The notes under the pieces are model-generated. The model had not been told where the DNA came from, did no database searches, and saw only the letters and a program-made list of their open reading frames with translations. The translations under genes were made by a program, and so were the position numbers. Positions 1 through 7,703 of a DNA stretch of 64,000 nucleotides are shown here, one piece after another (positions within the stretch are counted from its first letter, which is position 1; each line of letters starts with the position of its first letter). The stretch is taken from NCBI RefSeq assembly GCF_000622005.1, contig NZ_KK211383.1, positions 62,001-126,000 on the forward strand, written 5' to 3'. Source of the stretch: Anaerovibrio sp. RM50. Its GTDB lineage: Bacteria > Bacillota > Negativicutes > Selenomonadales > Selenomonadaceae.

Positions 1-404
1 ATAACGATAAACTGAATGATAATCAGAATTATGAAGATAATGAAACCTACTACTGCATTACCACCCACAACGAAATTACCGAAGGACATAATAACCTCTC
101 CGGCATAACCTTCAAGCAGAATAAGTCGCGTGGAAGATACATTCAGGGCCAGCCGAAACAGGGTAGTTATCAGCAAAAGGGACGGAAACACTGATAAATC
201 CAGTGCCTCAACATTATATATAGCCGCCATAACTACGATAAGGGCCAGTGTTATATTCATACACAACAGCAGGTCCAACAGCATGGTTGGCAGCGGAATA
301 ATCATCATAACAACTATGGTAACAATACCCACTGCTACCATTACGTCACTGTATTTAGTTATAAAACTGCCCTTCTCCTGGGCAGCCGTTTCGGGAGCAG
401 CCAT
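1..404 (-). CDS. flhA: Flagellar biosynthesis protein FlhA, N-terminal part (cut by window edge)
   Basis: FlhA is the large inner-membrane component of the flagellar type III export gate. Only the first ~134 codons lie in the window; the gene runs off the left edge. The visible translation begins MAAPETAAQEKG, followed by hydrophobic segments (VAVGIVTIVVMMIIPLP) and the family signature LDLSVFPSLLLITTLFRLAL with the LNVSSTRLIL stretch of the FHIPEP family. An AGGAGA ribosome-binding site sits a few bases before the ATG at 404. It follows flhB by about 35 bp and is the last visible gene of the flagellar operon. Identification is firm despite truncation. Confidence 0.95.
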   Translation of the reverse strand, partial: MAAPETAAQEKGSFITKYSDVMVAVGIVTIVVMMIIPLPTMLLDLLLCMNITLALIVVMAAIYNVEALDLSVFPSLLLITTLFRLALNVSSTRLILLEGYAGEVIMSFGNFVVGGNAVVGFIIFIILIIIQFIV

Positions 405-439
405 AGTTGATAATCTCCTAGTATATTAAAAAGCAAATC

Positions 440-1576
440 TTAAGCGTAATATCTGGTTTTTCTCTTTAGCCTGTAAACATAAGCCAGTACCTCAGCCACA
501 GCCTTGTAAAGCTCCTGAGGAATGGCGGAGCCGATTTCCACGGCGGCAAAAAGAGCTCGTGCCAAAGGTTTGTTTTCCACAATGGGAACCTTGTTTTCTC
601 TGGCGATAGCCTTAATCTTTTGGGCAACCAAATCCTGTCCCTTAGCTACAACAATAGGAGCAGACATGCCAGACTGATATCTTAAGGCAACAGCAAAATG
701 TGTAGGGTTGGTAACGATTACGTCAGCCTGAGGAACCTCCTGCATCATACGGGCCATGGCCATCTGACGCTGTTTCTGACGAATCTTGCCCTTAATCTTA
801 GGGTCACCTTCCTGTTGCTTGAATTCTTCCTTTACTTCCTGCTTGGACATTTTCAAATCCTGCAGATTCTGCCATTTCTGATAAGCAAAGTCCAATACCG
901 CCATCACTATAAACACGCCAATTATCTTAAAGGCCAAGAAAAATATAGTATCCGACATTTTATTGAGACCTGCAAAAATATCCATATAAATTAACTTCGG
1001 AATCTGAAAAATCTCATCCGAAAGATAGGTGAGAATAAAATAACCTATTATAATAATCTTGAACAGTGATTTAATAAGCTCCACCAAGGAACGCTTGGAA
1101 AACATTCGCTTGGCACCATTAATAGGATTGAGCTTGTTAGGATCAAAGCTGATTGTTTCTGTGGAAAAATTAATACCTACCTGGGCCAGATTCATGGCCA
1201 AACCAATAATCATAATAAAGACCATTAGTGGAATGGATGTCTTGGCCAAAAGAATTATCATTCCTATAAACATCTGCATGATAGATTCCTCATTTATGTC
1301 AACATTCAAATTGCCATAAATATAGGTGGAATAATTCATAATCTCTGCCACGGCATTGCCACCGAGAATTTTAAGAACCATAAAACCAGCCAACAATACG
1401 AAGGCTGCGTTTATTTCCTGACTTTTACCTACCTGACCTTTTTTGCGGGCATCAGCCTTACGCTTGGCAGTTGGCTCCTCTGTTTTTTCTCCGGCAAAAA
1501 GCTGCAGGTCAAATTGGAAAAGTGGTTGTCTATATTTTCTATTGTATTGCCCGTAAGGCGATGGTGATGTTTCCAT
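440..1576 (-). CDS. flhB: Flagellar export switch protein FlhB
   Basis: FlhB is the substrate-specificity switch of the flagellar type III exporter. The protein has the Firmicutes-type start region FDLQLFAGEKTEEPTAKR, four hydrophobic segments, and a cytoplasmic domain with the autocleavage motif NPTH at about residue 290, followed by the conserved stretch ending in YRLKRKTRYYA. The start is uncertain. No ATG, GTG or TTG exists in frame between the fliR stop and FDLQLF, so translation must begin inside fliR. I chose the Met at 1576 (METSPSPYG); Mets at 1585 and 1597 are alternatives. None has a strong Shine-Dalgarno, which suggests translational coupling to fliR. Confidence 0.93.
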   Translation of the reverse strand: METSPSPYGQYNRKYRQPLFQFDLQLFAGEKTEEPTAKRKADARKKGQVGKSQEINAAFVLLAGFMVLKILGGNAVAEIMNYSTYIYGNLNVDINEESIMQMFIGMIILLAKTSIPLMVFIMIIGLAMNLAQVGINFSTETISFDPNKLNPINGAKRMFSKRSLVELIKSLFKIIIIGYFILTYLSDEIFQIPKLIYMDIFAGLNKMSDTIFFLAFKIIGVFIVMAVLDFAYQKWQNLQDLKMSKQEVKEEFKQQEGDPKIKGKIRQKQRQMAMARMMQEVPQADVIVTNPTHFAVALRYQSGMSAPIVVAKGQDLVAQKIKAIARENKVPIVENKPLARALFAAVEIGSAIPQELYKAVAEVLAYVYRLKRKTRYYA

Positions 1577-2321
1577 ACATCTCATTGAACAACACATCCA
1601 AAAACATTATATAAAATGGAATTACAATAGCCAGGGTAAAGGTACCAATCATTATCTGCATCGGAATACCTACAACAAAGATATTCATCTGAGGCATTGT
1701 TCTGGCCAAAATACCCAAAGATACATTTGTCAGAAGTATGGCAAAGGTAATTGGCATTGCAATCTGTACGCCTGTTAAAAAGATATTAGCGGTAAAATCT
1801 ATTATTAAATCTGTAATGGCGGCATCATAATGTATACCCACCATTGGTATGGCATCAAAACTGCGGATAAGAGCCGCTAGCAGCATATGATGGCCGTTTG
1901 TAACCAAAAATACTATCATGGTGAGATAGTAAAGAAACGTACCAATCAGCGGATTCTGCTGCCCTGATGTAGGATCCATTTCATTTACCACCGCAAAGCC
2001 CACCTGCATGTCCATTATCTTACCTGCCATGGTAACGCACTGAAGGCATACATAACTCACAAAGCCTATAAGCCAGCCCACAAACATTTCTGAAAGGACT
2101 GACAGGGAATATGCAAACAATGACATGGGTGCCTCAATGGGGTAGTTCTGGTCTATCACCGGAAACATAACAAGCGATATGGCAAAGCAAGCACCGGCCC
2201 TAAAATATATTGGTATATTCTGACTGCCATAAAATGGTGCTATCAGGAACAGGCCACTGAGCCGCGTCATCATTAACAGGAAAACAGCGGCATGATTTTG
2301 CAATAAATCAAAAAAATCCAC
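1539..2321 (-). CDS. fliR: Flagellar export gate protein FliR
   Basis: FliR is an integral membrane subunit of the FliPQR export gate in the flagellar basal body. The 260-residue protein is almost entirely hydrophobic, with about six membrane segments. It carries the family-typical region EMFVGWLIGFVSYVCLQCV and the MQVGFAVVNEMDPTSGQQNP stretch near the middle. Length matches the family. It lies between fliQ (19 bp upstream) and flhB, whose start codon is inside the 3' end of fliR. Confidence 0.95.
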   Translation of the reverse strand: MDFFDLLQNHAAVFLLMMTRLSGLFLIAPFYGSQNIPIYFRAGACFAISLVMFPVIDQNYPIEAPMSLFAYSLSVLSEMFVGWLIGFVSYVCLQCVTMAGKIMDMQVGFAVVNEMDPTSGQQNPLIGTFLYYLTMIVFLVTNGHHMLLAALIRSFDAIPMVGIHYDAAITDLIIDFTANIFLTGVQIAMPITFAILLTNVSLGILARTMPQMNIFVVGIPMQIMIGTFTLAIVIPFYIMFLDVLFNEMYGNITIALRAIQ

Positions 2322-2340
2322 CTATTTTACCTCATTGAAT

Positions 2341-2610
2341 CTAACCTATATAAATTGGCAAATTTACAAAAACATTTGTAAAATATTCCACCATAATCCT
2401 GAGCATCCAAGGGCCAAAGATCAATATAGCCACAAATACAGCCACAATCTTCGGAATAAAGGCCAAGGTCTGCTCCTGAATGGAGGTGGTGGCCTGAAAC
2501 ACGCTGACCATAAGACCAACAGCCAAGCCAAGGCCCAGCATCGGGGCAGAAACCAAAAGCACAACTCTCAGTGCCTCCTGGGCCATCTGTATAACGAGAT
2601 CTCCTGACAC
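2341..2610 (-). CDS. fliQ: Flagellar export gate protein FliQ
   Basis: FliQ is a small membrane subunit of the flagellar type III export gate. The 89-residue protein shows two long hydrophobic hairpins. It contains the typical FliQ pattern GLGLAVGLMVSVFQATTSIQ followed by EQTLAFIPKIVAVFVAI. Size and position between fliP and fliR are standard. The gap to fliP is 11 bp, so co-translation within the operon is expected. Confidence 0.95.
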   Translation of the reverse strand: MSGDLVIQMAQEALRVVLLVSAPMLGLGLAVGLMVSVFQATTSIQEQTLAFIPKIVAVFVAILIFGPWMLRIMVEYFTNVFVNLPIYIG

Positions 2611-2621
2611 TTAATCATCCC

Positions 2622-3380
2622 CTAATGAAAACTGATTATCAAGGACTTTATCAGCAAGTGCCATCCATCCACCAGAACGAACAGCAATATCTTAAACGGC
2701 AACGAAATCATTACCGGCGGCAGCATCATCATACCCATGGACATGAGGGTACTGGCCACAATCATATCTATTACAATAAATGGTATATAAATCATAAAGC
2801 CCAGCTGAAATGCTGTCTTTAACTCACTTATCATAAAGGCTGGAATCAACGTGAAGGTGGATACATCCTCAGGTCCGTTAGGACGTGGGGCATCAGCCAA
2901 ATTTACAAACATTGCCAGATCAGCTTCTCTGGTCTGTTTGAACATAAATTCCCTTATTGGCTCCACCACATTATCCAGGGCTTCCTCCTGGGTTATCTGC
3001 CCAGCCATATATGGCTGGAGGCCATTTTCATAGCCCTGGTTCCAGTAAGGTGCCATTATGTAGAATGTAAGAAATAAGGATAATCCTATAATTACCATGT
3101 TTGGCGGTGTTGTCTGTGTGGACATGGCGTTACGCAGAAATCCAAGTACAACAACAATCCTAATAAAGGCTGTAGTCATTATCAGAATTGAAGGTGCGAT
3201 GGATAAAATGGTCAATACCGCCATGAGCTGCAGAGTCACTGCAACATCCTGAGGATTATCCGAAGATCCAACATCAATATTCACATTAGGAATAAGAGGT
3301 GCCGCACTGGCATCCCCTGCAAATAAAAAAAAGAAAAGCAGGCTTCCTCCTACAAAGAGTAGCCGCTGCAGCTTTGTCAA
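2622..3380 (-). CDS. fliP: Flagellar export gate protein FliP
   Basis: FliP forms the core of the FliPQR export gate. The 252-residue protein starts with a cleavable-looking signal sequence (LLFVGGSLLFFFLFAGDASA), typical for FliP. The conserved FliP body follows: MTTAFIRIVVVLGFLRNAM, TPPNMVIIGLSLFLTF, and the C-terminal FMIYIPFIVIDMIVASTLMS with MGMMMLPPVMISLPFKILLF. Length is normal. It is preceded by fliO with 12 bp between them. Confidence 0.97.
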   Translation of the reverse strand: MTKLQRLLFVGGSLLFFFLFAGDASAAPLIPNVNIDVGSSDNPQDVAVTLQLMAVLTILSIAPSILIMTTAFIRIVVVLGFLRNAMSTQTTPPNMVIIGLSLFLTFYIMAPYWNQGYENGLQPYMAGQITQEEALDNVVEPIREFMFKQTREADLAMFVNLADAPRPNGPEDVSTFTLIPAFMISELKTAFQLGFMIYIPFIVIDMIVASTLMSMGMMMLPPVMISLPFKILLFVLVDGWHLLIKSLIISFH

Positions 3381-3392
3381 GCCTCACAACCC

Positions 3393-3950
3393 CTATCTTC
3401 TGCGATTAAAACCATCACGGATAAACGAAGGAACCCTCTTGGTCAGCTCATCCAGGGATGATAGCTGGCTGGCAAACATTCCCGTATCTATAGGCTGAAT
3501 TGTTGACAGTCTCCTTAGCCGTTCGATTTCTTCAGGATCAGTCACTTCGCCTAACAAGGTAACCTGCTGGTCCGTAACACCCAACATCAATATTTTTCCT
3601 GCCAGCTCAACAACACATACTGATTTATGTGGCCCCAAAGGTAAGTGCTCCAACATCCTGCCACCATTATTATTGATGCTTTGACCAAATCTTCCGCCTA
3701 AAAATTTAGACGCAAAATATGCCATGACAACCACAAAGGCAAATACAACCACAAGGCTGATAATATATGCCAATGTCGACCACCATGACATTTGAGAAGG
3801 TTTTGGATCAGCATTCTCATATCCAGCTAAATAGCCACCGCCACCTGCTGAATCGGCTGCCGCCAGACAATCTGGCGACAGCACTGATAACACCAATATA
3901 AAAATACATAGGACAGATGCCATGGAGCAGAAACGTCTCCAGTCAATCAT
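3393..3950 (-). CDS. fliO: Flagellar assembly protein FliO (FliZ-type)
   Basis: FliO helps assemble FliP into the export gate. The sequence shows an N-terminal signal/anchor (SVLCIFILVLSVLSPDCLAA), a short periplasmic loop, and one transmembrane helix near residues 60-85 (TLAYIISLVVVFAFVVVMAY). A cytoplasmic domain with the FliO signature HLPLGPHKSVCVVELAGK follows. The 185 aa are longer than E. coli FliO but close to the B. subtilis FliZ arrangement. Its ATG overlaps the cheY stop codon by one base (TGATG), so it is coupled to cheY. The C-terminal tail is Arg-rich. Confidence 0.9.
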   Translation of the reverse strand: MIDWRRFCSMASVLCIFILVLSVLSPDCLAAADSAGGGGYLAGYENADPKPSQMSWWSTLAYIISLVVVFAFVVVMAYFASKFLGGRFGQSINNNGGRMLEHLPLGPHKSVCVVELAGKILMLGVTDQQVTLLGEVTDPEEIERLRRLSTIQPIDTGMFASQLSSLDELTKRVPSFIRDGFNRRR

Positions 3951-4312
3951 CAGCCAACTGCTTTACGAACAGCTTCAAGAACACGGTCTGCCTGGAAAGG
4001 CTTTACGATAAAGTCACGGGCACCGGCCTGAATAGCCTCGATAACCATTGCCTGCTGGCCCATAGCGGAGCACATAACAATCTTTGCGTTAGGGTCAATC
4101 TTTCTGATTTCCTTAACTGCGCTGATGCCGTCCATTTCTGGCATGGTAATATCCATAGTGGTAAGGTCCGGCTTCAGCTCCTGATACTTCTCAAGTGCCT
4201 TGGCGCCATTTTCTGCCTCGCCAACTACTTCATATCCATTCTTGGATAAAATATCTTTTACCATCATTCTCATGAATGCCGCATCATCAACTACTAATAC
4301 TCTTACTGCCAT
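3950..4312 (-). CDS. cheY: Chemotaxis response regulator CheY
   Basis: CheY is the phosphorylatable messenger that binds the flagellar switch. The 120-residue single receiver domain has all key residues: acidic pocket D9-D10, phospho-acceptor D54 in TTMDITMPEMDG, S82 in the switch position, and K104 in FIVKPF. There is no output domain. Its location between fliY and fliO is the same as in the B. subtilis fla/che operon. It is the only chemotaxis gene visible here. FliY next to it carries two CheC-type phosphatase motifs that could dephosphorylate this CheY. Confidence 0.95.
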   Translation of the reverse strand: MAVRVLVVDDAAFMRMMVKDILSKNGYEVVGEAENGAKALEKYQELKPDLTTMDITMPEMDGISAVKEIRKIDPNAKIVMCSAMGQQAMVIEAIQAGARDFIVKPFQADRVLEAVRKAVG

Positions 4313-4440
4313 TTGTCATCTCTCCTCATTAAATATTCTCATATTCTGAATTGAAATTATACTTACCTTAATATACTTCTAATTATATCTTAATCAACGA
4401 GATTTAACAAGTATTACTGTTTTGTAACGAATCTATGGAA

Positions 4441-5700
4441 TTAAAGGCTCTGTACCCTTTCCATCGGACTTACAATTTCCGTAATACGAACGCCAAAGTT
4501 CTCATCAATTACAACCACTTCGCCCTTTGCTGTAAGCTGCCCGTTAACGTGAATATCAACAGGTTCACCGGCAAGCTTGTCCAGCTCGATAATGGATCCA
4601 GTGGAGAATTCCAAAATCTCTTTAATAGACTTCTTGGCACGTCCCAATTCAACTGTAACCTGTAATGGAACATCCTGAATGAGGCTGATGTTTGCGGTAT
4701 TGGCCACGGTAGGTTCGTTGGTCAACGGGGCAAACTGTGCGCTCTGTACTGGAACTCCGGCACCCACCACAGCGGAATTTGCATACTGTGCCGGCGGAGC
4801 GTACATTGGCTGTGGCGCAGCCATCATCTGAGGTGGTGGCGGTGCCATTGGTGCCGCCTGAGGTGGTGGAGGTGGAGGTGGTGCCGCTGCTGGAGCTGGT
4901 GCAGGAGCAGGCGCTGCCGCTGGGGCAGGTGCTGCTGGTGCAGGTGCAGGAGCTGGCTCCGGCTCTGGCTCTTCCTCTGGCTGTGCTCCGCCATTCATGA
5001 GGAACTCAACCATTTCCTTGGCCACATCTACTGGAAGTATCTGCATAATCTCACTATCGATGAGACCATCCACTTCCATTCTAAAGGATATTTTTGCCAC
5101 AGGCTCACTCTGGCTGAGGAGTTCACTTACTTCGCTGTTTGGCTCCATGCCGAAGTCAACCAGATTAACCTTAGGTGGTGAAATATCGATTTTTTTGTTG
5201 AACATGGTAGACAATGAGGTAGCAACTGTACCCATCATCTGGTTCATGGATTCACCCACTGCACTCATGTGAATCTCAGTGAGTTCCCCCGGTGGGTTAA
5301 GTCCATCGCCACCCATCATCAAATCAGCAATGATGGAAGCATCCTGGGCCTGAATAGCCAAGATATTGTTACCATTGATACCAATAACGTAACCTACCTC
5401 AACTACCAGATAAGGCATCGGATATTCATCCTTGATGATCTGCATGGTAGCCATGGAGACAGTAGGAGTAGTAATATTTACCTTATGTCCCAAGAGCACC
5501 GACAAGGTTGTTGCCGCGCTCCCCATGGAAATATTACCAATCTCTCCTAATGCATCTTTCTCTATATCTGAAAGCATGCCATCAACATCTGCTCCAGCAT
5601 CGGAAGGAGCCGGTGCCGCCTCTGCAGGCTCTGGATCACTGCTTTCGGAAGATCCACCGCCGCCGTTCATCAGCGCATCGATCTCCTCCTGTGTAAGCAT
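4441..5700 (-). CDS. fliY: Flagellar switch protein / CheY-P phosphatase FliY
   Basis: FliY is the FliN-type C-ring switch component found in Firmicutes, with an added CheC-like phosphatase. Order of parts: an N-terminal CheY-binding-like peptide MLTQEEIDALMNGG; two CheC motifs, DALGEIGN near the start and SAVGESMN in the middle, both keeping the E-x2-N catalytic pair; a Pro/Ala linker of roughly 65 residues around 240-310; and a C-terminal SpoA domain (VELGRAKKSIKEILEFSTGS). I chose the Met at 5700, just after the fliM stop, because MLTQEEID matches the family start; in-frame Mets at 5709 and 5721 overlap fliM. The very long Pro/Ala linker is the one odd feature. Confidence 0.93.
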   Translation of the reverse strand: MLTQEEIDALMNGGGGSSESSDPEPAEAAPAPSDAGADVDGMLSDIEKDALGEIGNISMGSAATTLSVLLGHKVNITTPTVSMATMQIIKDEYPMPYLVVEVGYVIGINGNNILAIQAQDASIIADLMMGGDGLNPPGELTEIHMSAVGESMNQMMGTVATSLSTMFNKKIDISPPKVNLVDFGMEPNSEVSELLSQSEPVAKISFRMEVDGLIDSEIMQILPVDVAKEMVEFLMNGGAQPEEEPEPEPAPAPAPAAPAPAAAPAPAPAPAAAPPPPPPPQAAPMAPPPPQMMAAPQPMYAPPAQYANSAVVGAGVPVQSAQFAPLTNEPTVANTANISLIQDVPLQVTVELGRAKKSIKEILEFSTGSIIELDKLAGEPVDIHVNGQLTAKGEVVVIDENFGVRITEIVSPMERVQSL

Positions 5701-5701
5701 A

Positions 5702-6709
5702 TCACCCATTAGTGCCTTCATCTCCTTCCGTCTTAATCAATTTCGTAATCTGCACAGCAGATCTTTTGCCGGAGGTACCCGGCCGACACAAAAACTTTGT
5801 GTCACTTCCTATGATACATTTCAGCTCGTCATTAACCTTGGTATCCAGTTGTAAAACATCACCATAGCTTAATGACAGGAATTCACGAACTGAAATATCG
5901 AATTGTCCCATTTGAACTATCACAGGAACCTTGGTTTTCCTAAGTTTTTCCTTGATAATATCAGTATTTTCCGGGTGTTCTTCCCTGCTGACATTGGCAG
6001 ATACCCAGAAGGTCGTGGTCAGCTTGGACATAATAGGTTCAAGCACAAGATAAGGAATACAAATATTCAAAAAGCCTTCCACTGAACCAATCTGTGTCTT
6101 AAGCGTAATAATAACAACCATATCACTAGGTGGAACAATCTGGGCAAACTGGGGGTTCGACTCCATTGCCTCCATCTTAGGATTAAACTGGACAACATTG
6201 AACCATGCTTCCCTGAGATGCCCCAAAGCCTTGTCAAAAATTCTCCTGATAACGGCCTCCTCAATCTCAGTGAGGACACGGGACTTAATGGTATTATCTC
6301 CCGGACCACCAAATACCCGGTCTATAATTGAAAATGCAATACCGGAATTCATCTCCAAAATGATATTTCCCTTAAGGGGTGGTACTGCCAATATTCCAAT
6401 AACACTAGGGTTTGAAAGCGATTGGACAAATTCCTGATATGTCAACTGCTCAACGGACACAACCTCTACTGATACCAGCGCACGCAAGTACGTGGACAAG
6501 TATGTATTAAAAAGTCGTGCAAAGTTGTCATGCAGCATATTTAGTGTTCGAATCTGATCTTTAGAAAACTTATCTGGCCGCTTGAAGTCGTAAGTCTTAA
6601 TCTTTTTCTGATTTTCTTCCTTCTTCATTTCCTCAGCGTCAGCTTCACCTGAAGCGAACTGGGCCAATAGTTTGTCTATCTCAGATTGTGAGAGTACATC
6701 ATCTGCCAA
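5702..6709 (-). CDS. fliM: Flagellar motor switch protein FliM
   Basis: FliM is the C-ring protein that binds phospho-CheY and sets rotation direction. The 335-residue protein starts with the CheY-P binding peptide (VLSQSEIDKLLAQF). The FliM middle domain follows (YDFKRPDKFSKDQIRTLNMLHDNFARLF, written here only as a landmark, residues ~40-66; GGPG loop near residue 150). It ends with a C-terminal SpoA domain (VSVREFLSLSYGDVLQLDTK). Length is standard. The stop codon TGA at 5704-5702 is immediately followed by the fliY start. Confidence 0.96.
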   Translation of the reverse strand: MADDVLSQSEIDKLLAQFASGEADAEEMKKEENQKKIKTYDFKRPDKFSKDQIRTLNMLHDNFARLFNTYLSTYLRALVSVEVVSVEQLTYQEFVQSLSNPSVIGILAVPPLKGNIILEMNSGIAFSIIDRVFGGPGDNTIKSRVLTEIEEAVIRRIFDKALGHLREAWFNVVQFNPKMEAMESNPQFAQIVPPSDMVVIITLKTQIGSVEGFLNICIPYLVLEPIMSKLTTTFWVSANVSREEHPENTDIIKEKLRKTKVPVIVQMGQFDISVREFLSLSYGDVLQLDTKVNDELKCIIGSDTKFLCRPGTSGKRSAVQITKLIKTEGDEGTNG

Positions 6710-6752
6710 GCTTCATCCCCCTTTCCTTCTCAAGATATATATAATAATTTTT

Positions 6753-7271
6753 TTACTGAAGCATAAAGCTGGTGATGTAAACATCATAAACACTGCCCTC
6801 ACCAAGAGCCTTGTTTACCTCACTCTTAATCTTAGCCTTTAAATCATCCTGCTTGTTGGCATCCAATTCCTCAATCTTCACAGTACGAAGAATCTGCAGG
6901 GTGGAGTCCATAATCTTGGTTTCAGCCATAGGAACAAGCTTGCCCTCTTTTACGACCTCTTCCTTCTCAGGATTAAGTTCCATAACGATACCAACCTTAA
7001 GGAATCTGCTGGCCTTAATGCCACCAACATTGACAATCATACCTTCCTTGGGATCGCCAAGCTTAATAAATACACCAGGGTCGTGGTTCTTCACTTCACC
7101 GCCTGCTACATTGGCACCGTTGGACATCACCTGAGTGGTAATGAAAAAGGAAATACCGCCGGCCAGTATCAAGCCAAAAAGAATAAGAACAACTACAATA
7201 ATTATAGGAAATTTCTTACTTTTGCCACCTGCTTCGGGAGCCGGTTCCTCGATTTTTTCTTCATCAGCCAT
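6753..7271 (-). CDS. fliL: Flagellar basal body-associated protein FliL
   Basis: FliL is a single-pass membrane protein that surrounds the stator units and supports motor torque. The 172-residue protein has a short cytoplasmic head, one transmembrane helix at about residues 22-48 (FPIIIVVVLILFGLILAGGI), and a periplasmic FliL domain with VGGIKASRFLKVGIVMELNP and a C-terminal end VYDVYITSFMLQ that is typical of the family. It sits between flbD and fliM as in other Firmicutes. Confidence 0.93.
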   Translation of the reverse strand: MADEEKIEEPAPEAGGKSKKFPIIIVVVLILFGLILAGGISFFITTQVMSNGANVAGGEVKNHDPGVFIKLGDPKEGMIVNVGGIKASRFLKVGIVMELNPEKEEVVKEGKLVPMAETKIMDSTLQILRTVKIEELDANKQDDLKAKIKSEVNKALGEGSVYDVYITSFMLQ

Positions 7272-7381
7272 TCTATGTCACTCCTTCTCAATTTATCTAT
7301 ACCATTGACGAGAATCCATTCTCACCAAAATATATTCAACATTATTATTGTACCAATTATCCCACAAAATACAACTATTTA

Positions 7382-7579
7382 TTATTTAAACCAGGCCCTC
7401 TTATACTTAACGACCTGGCGGACTACCTCTTCCATTGGCTCTTCCACAATAATCTTCTTGCCATTAGTAAGGGTAATAACAGTATCTGGAGTTTCCTCAA
7501 TAGTTTCTATTATTTCGGCATTTAAGACAAATTCTGCTTTCTGTTTTTTCTCCGAATTAAATCTTGTAAGCTTAATCAT
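7382..7579 (-). CDS. flbD: FlbD-family flagellar protein
   Basis: This 65-residue protein matches the small FlbD family (B. subtilis YlzI/SwrD type, which supports motor power). Recognisable features are the start MIKLTRFN, the middle ADVITL-like stretch (here ETPDTVITLTNGKKIIVEE) and the C-terminal VVRQVVKYKR. It lies between flgE and fliL, the usual place. It is separated from flgE by 124 bp containing a strong perfect hairpin. Confidence 0.9.
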   Translation of the reverse strand: MIKLTRFNSEKKQKAEFVLNAEIIETIEETPDTVITLTNGKKIIVEEPMEEVVRQVVKYKRAWFK

Positions 7580-7609
7580 AATAAGCTCCCCCTTAGAACA
7601 TTGTAATAC

Positions 7610-7642
7610 TTATTGGCAGGTGCAGGAAGCACCTGCCAATAA
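7610..7642. other. Perfect 14-bp inverted repeat between flgE and flbD
   Basis: TTATTGGCAGGTGC and its exact complement GCACCTGCCAATAA are separated by only five bases. No run of T follows on the minus strand, so it does not look like a simple intrinsic terminator. It could act as an mRNA 3'-end stabiliser or processing site that sets flgE level against the downstream genes. The role is inference; the stem is seen directly. Confidence 0.7.
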
Positions 7643-7703
7643 ATATTTGTAAAACCCTTTTAAAGTCCCAACGGATAGGACTTATTTAATTATCCTTCGC
7701 TAA

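Noticed and set aside
130-429. 99-codon open frame on the plus strand at the left edge
   Set aside because: It is the complement of the flhA N-terminus, which has clear family sequence and a good ribosome-binding site.
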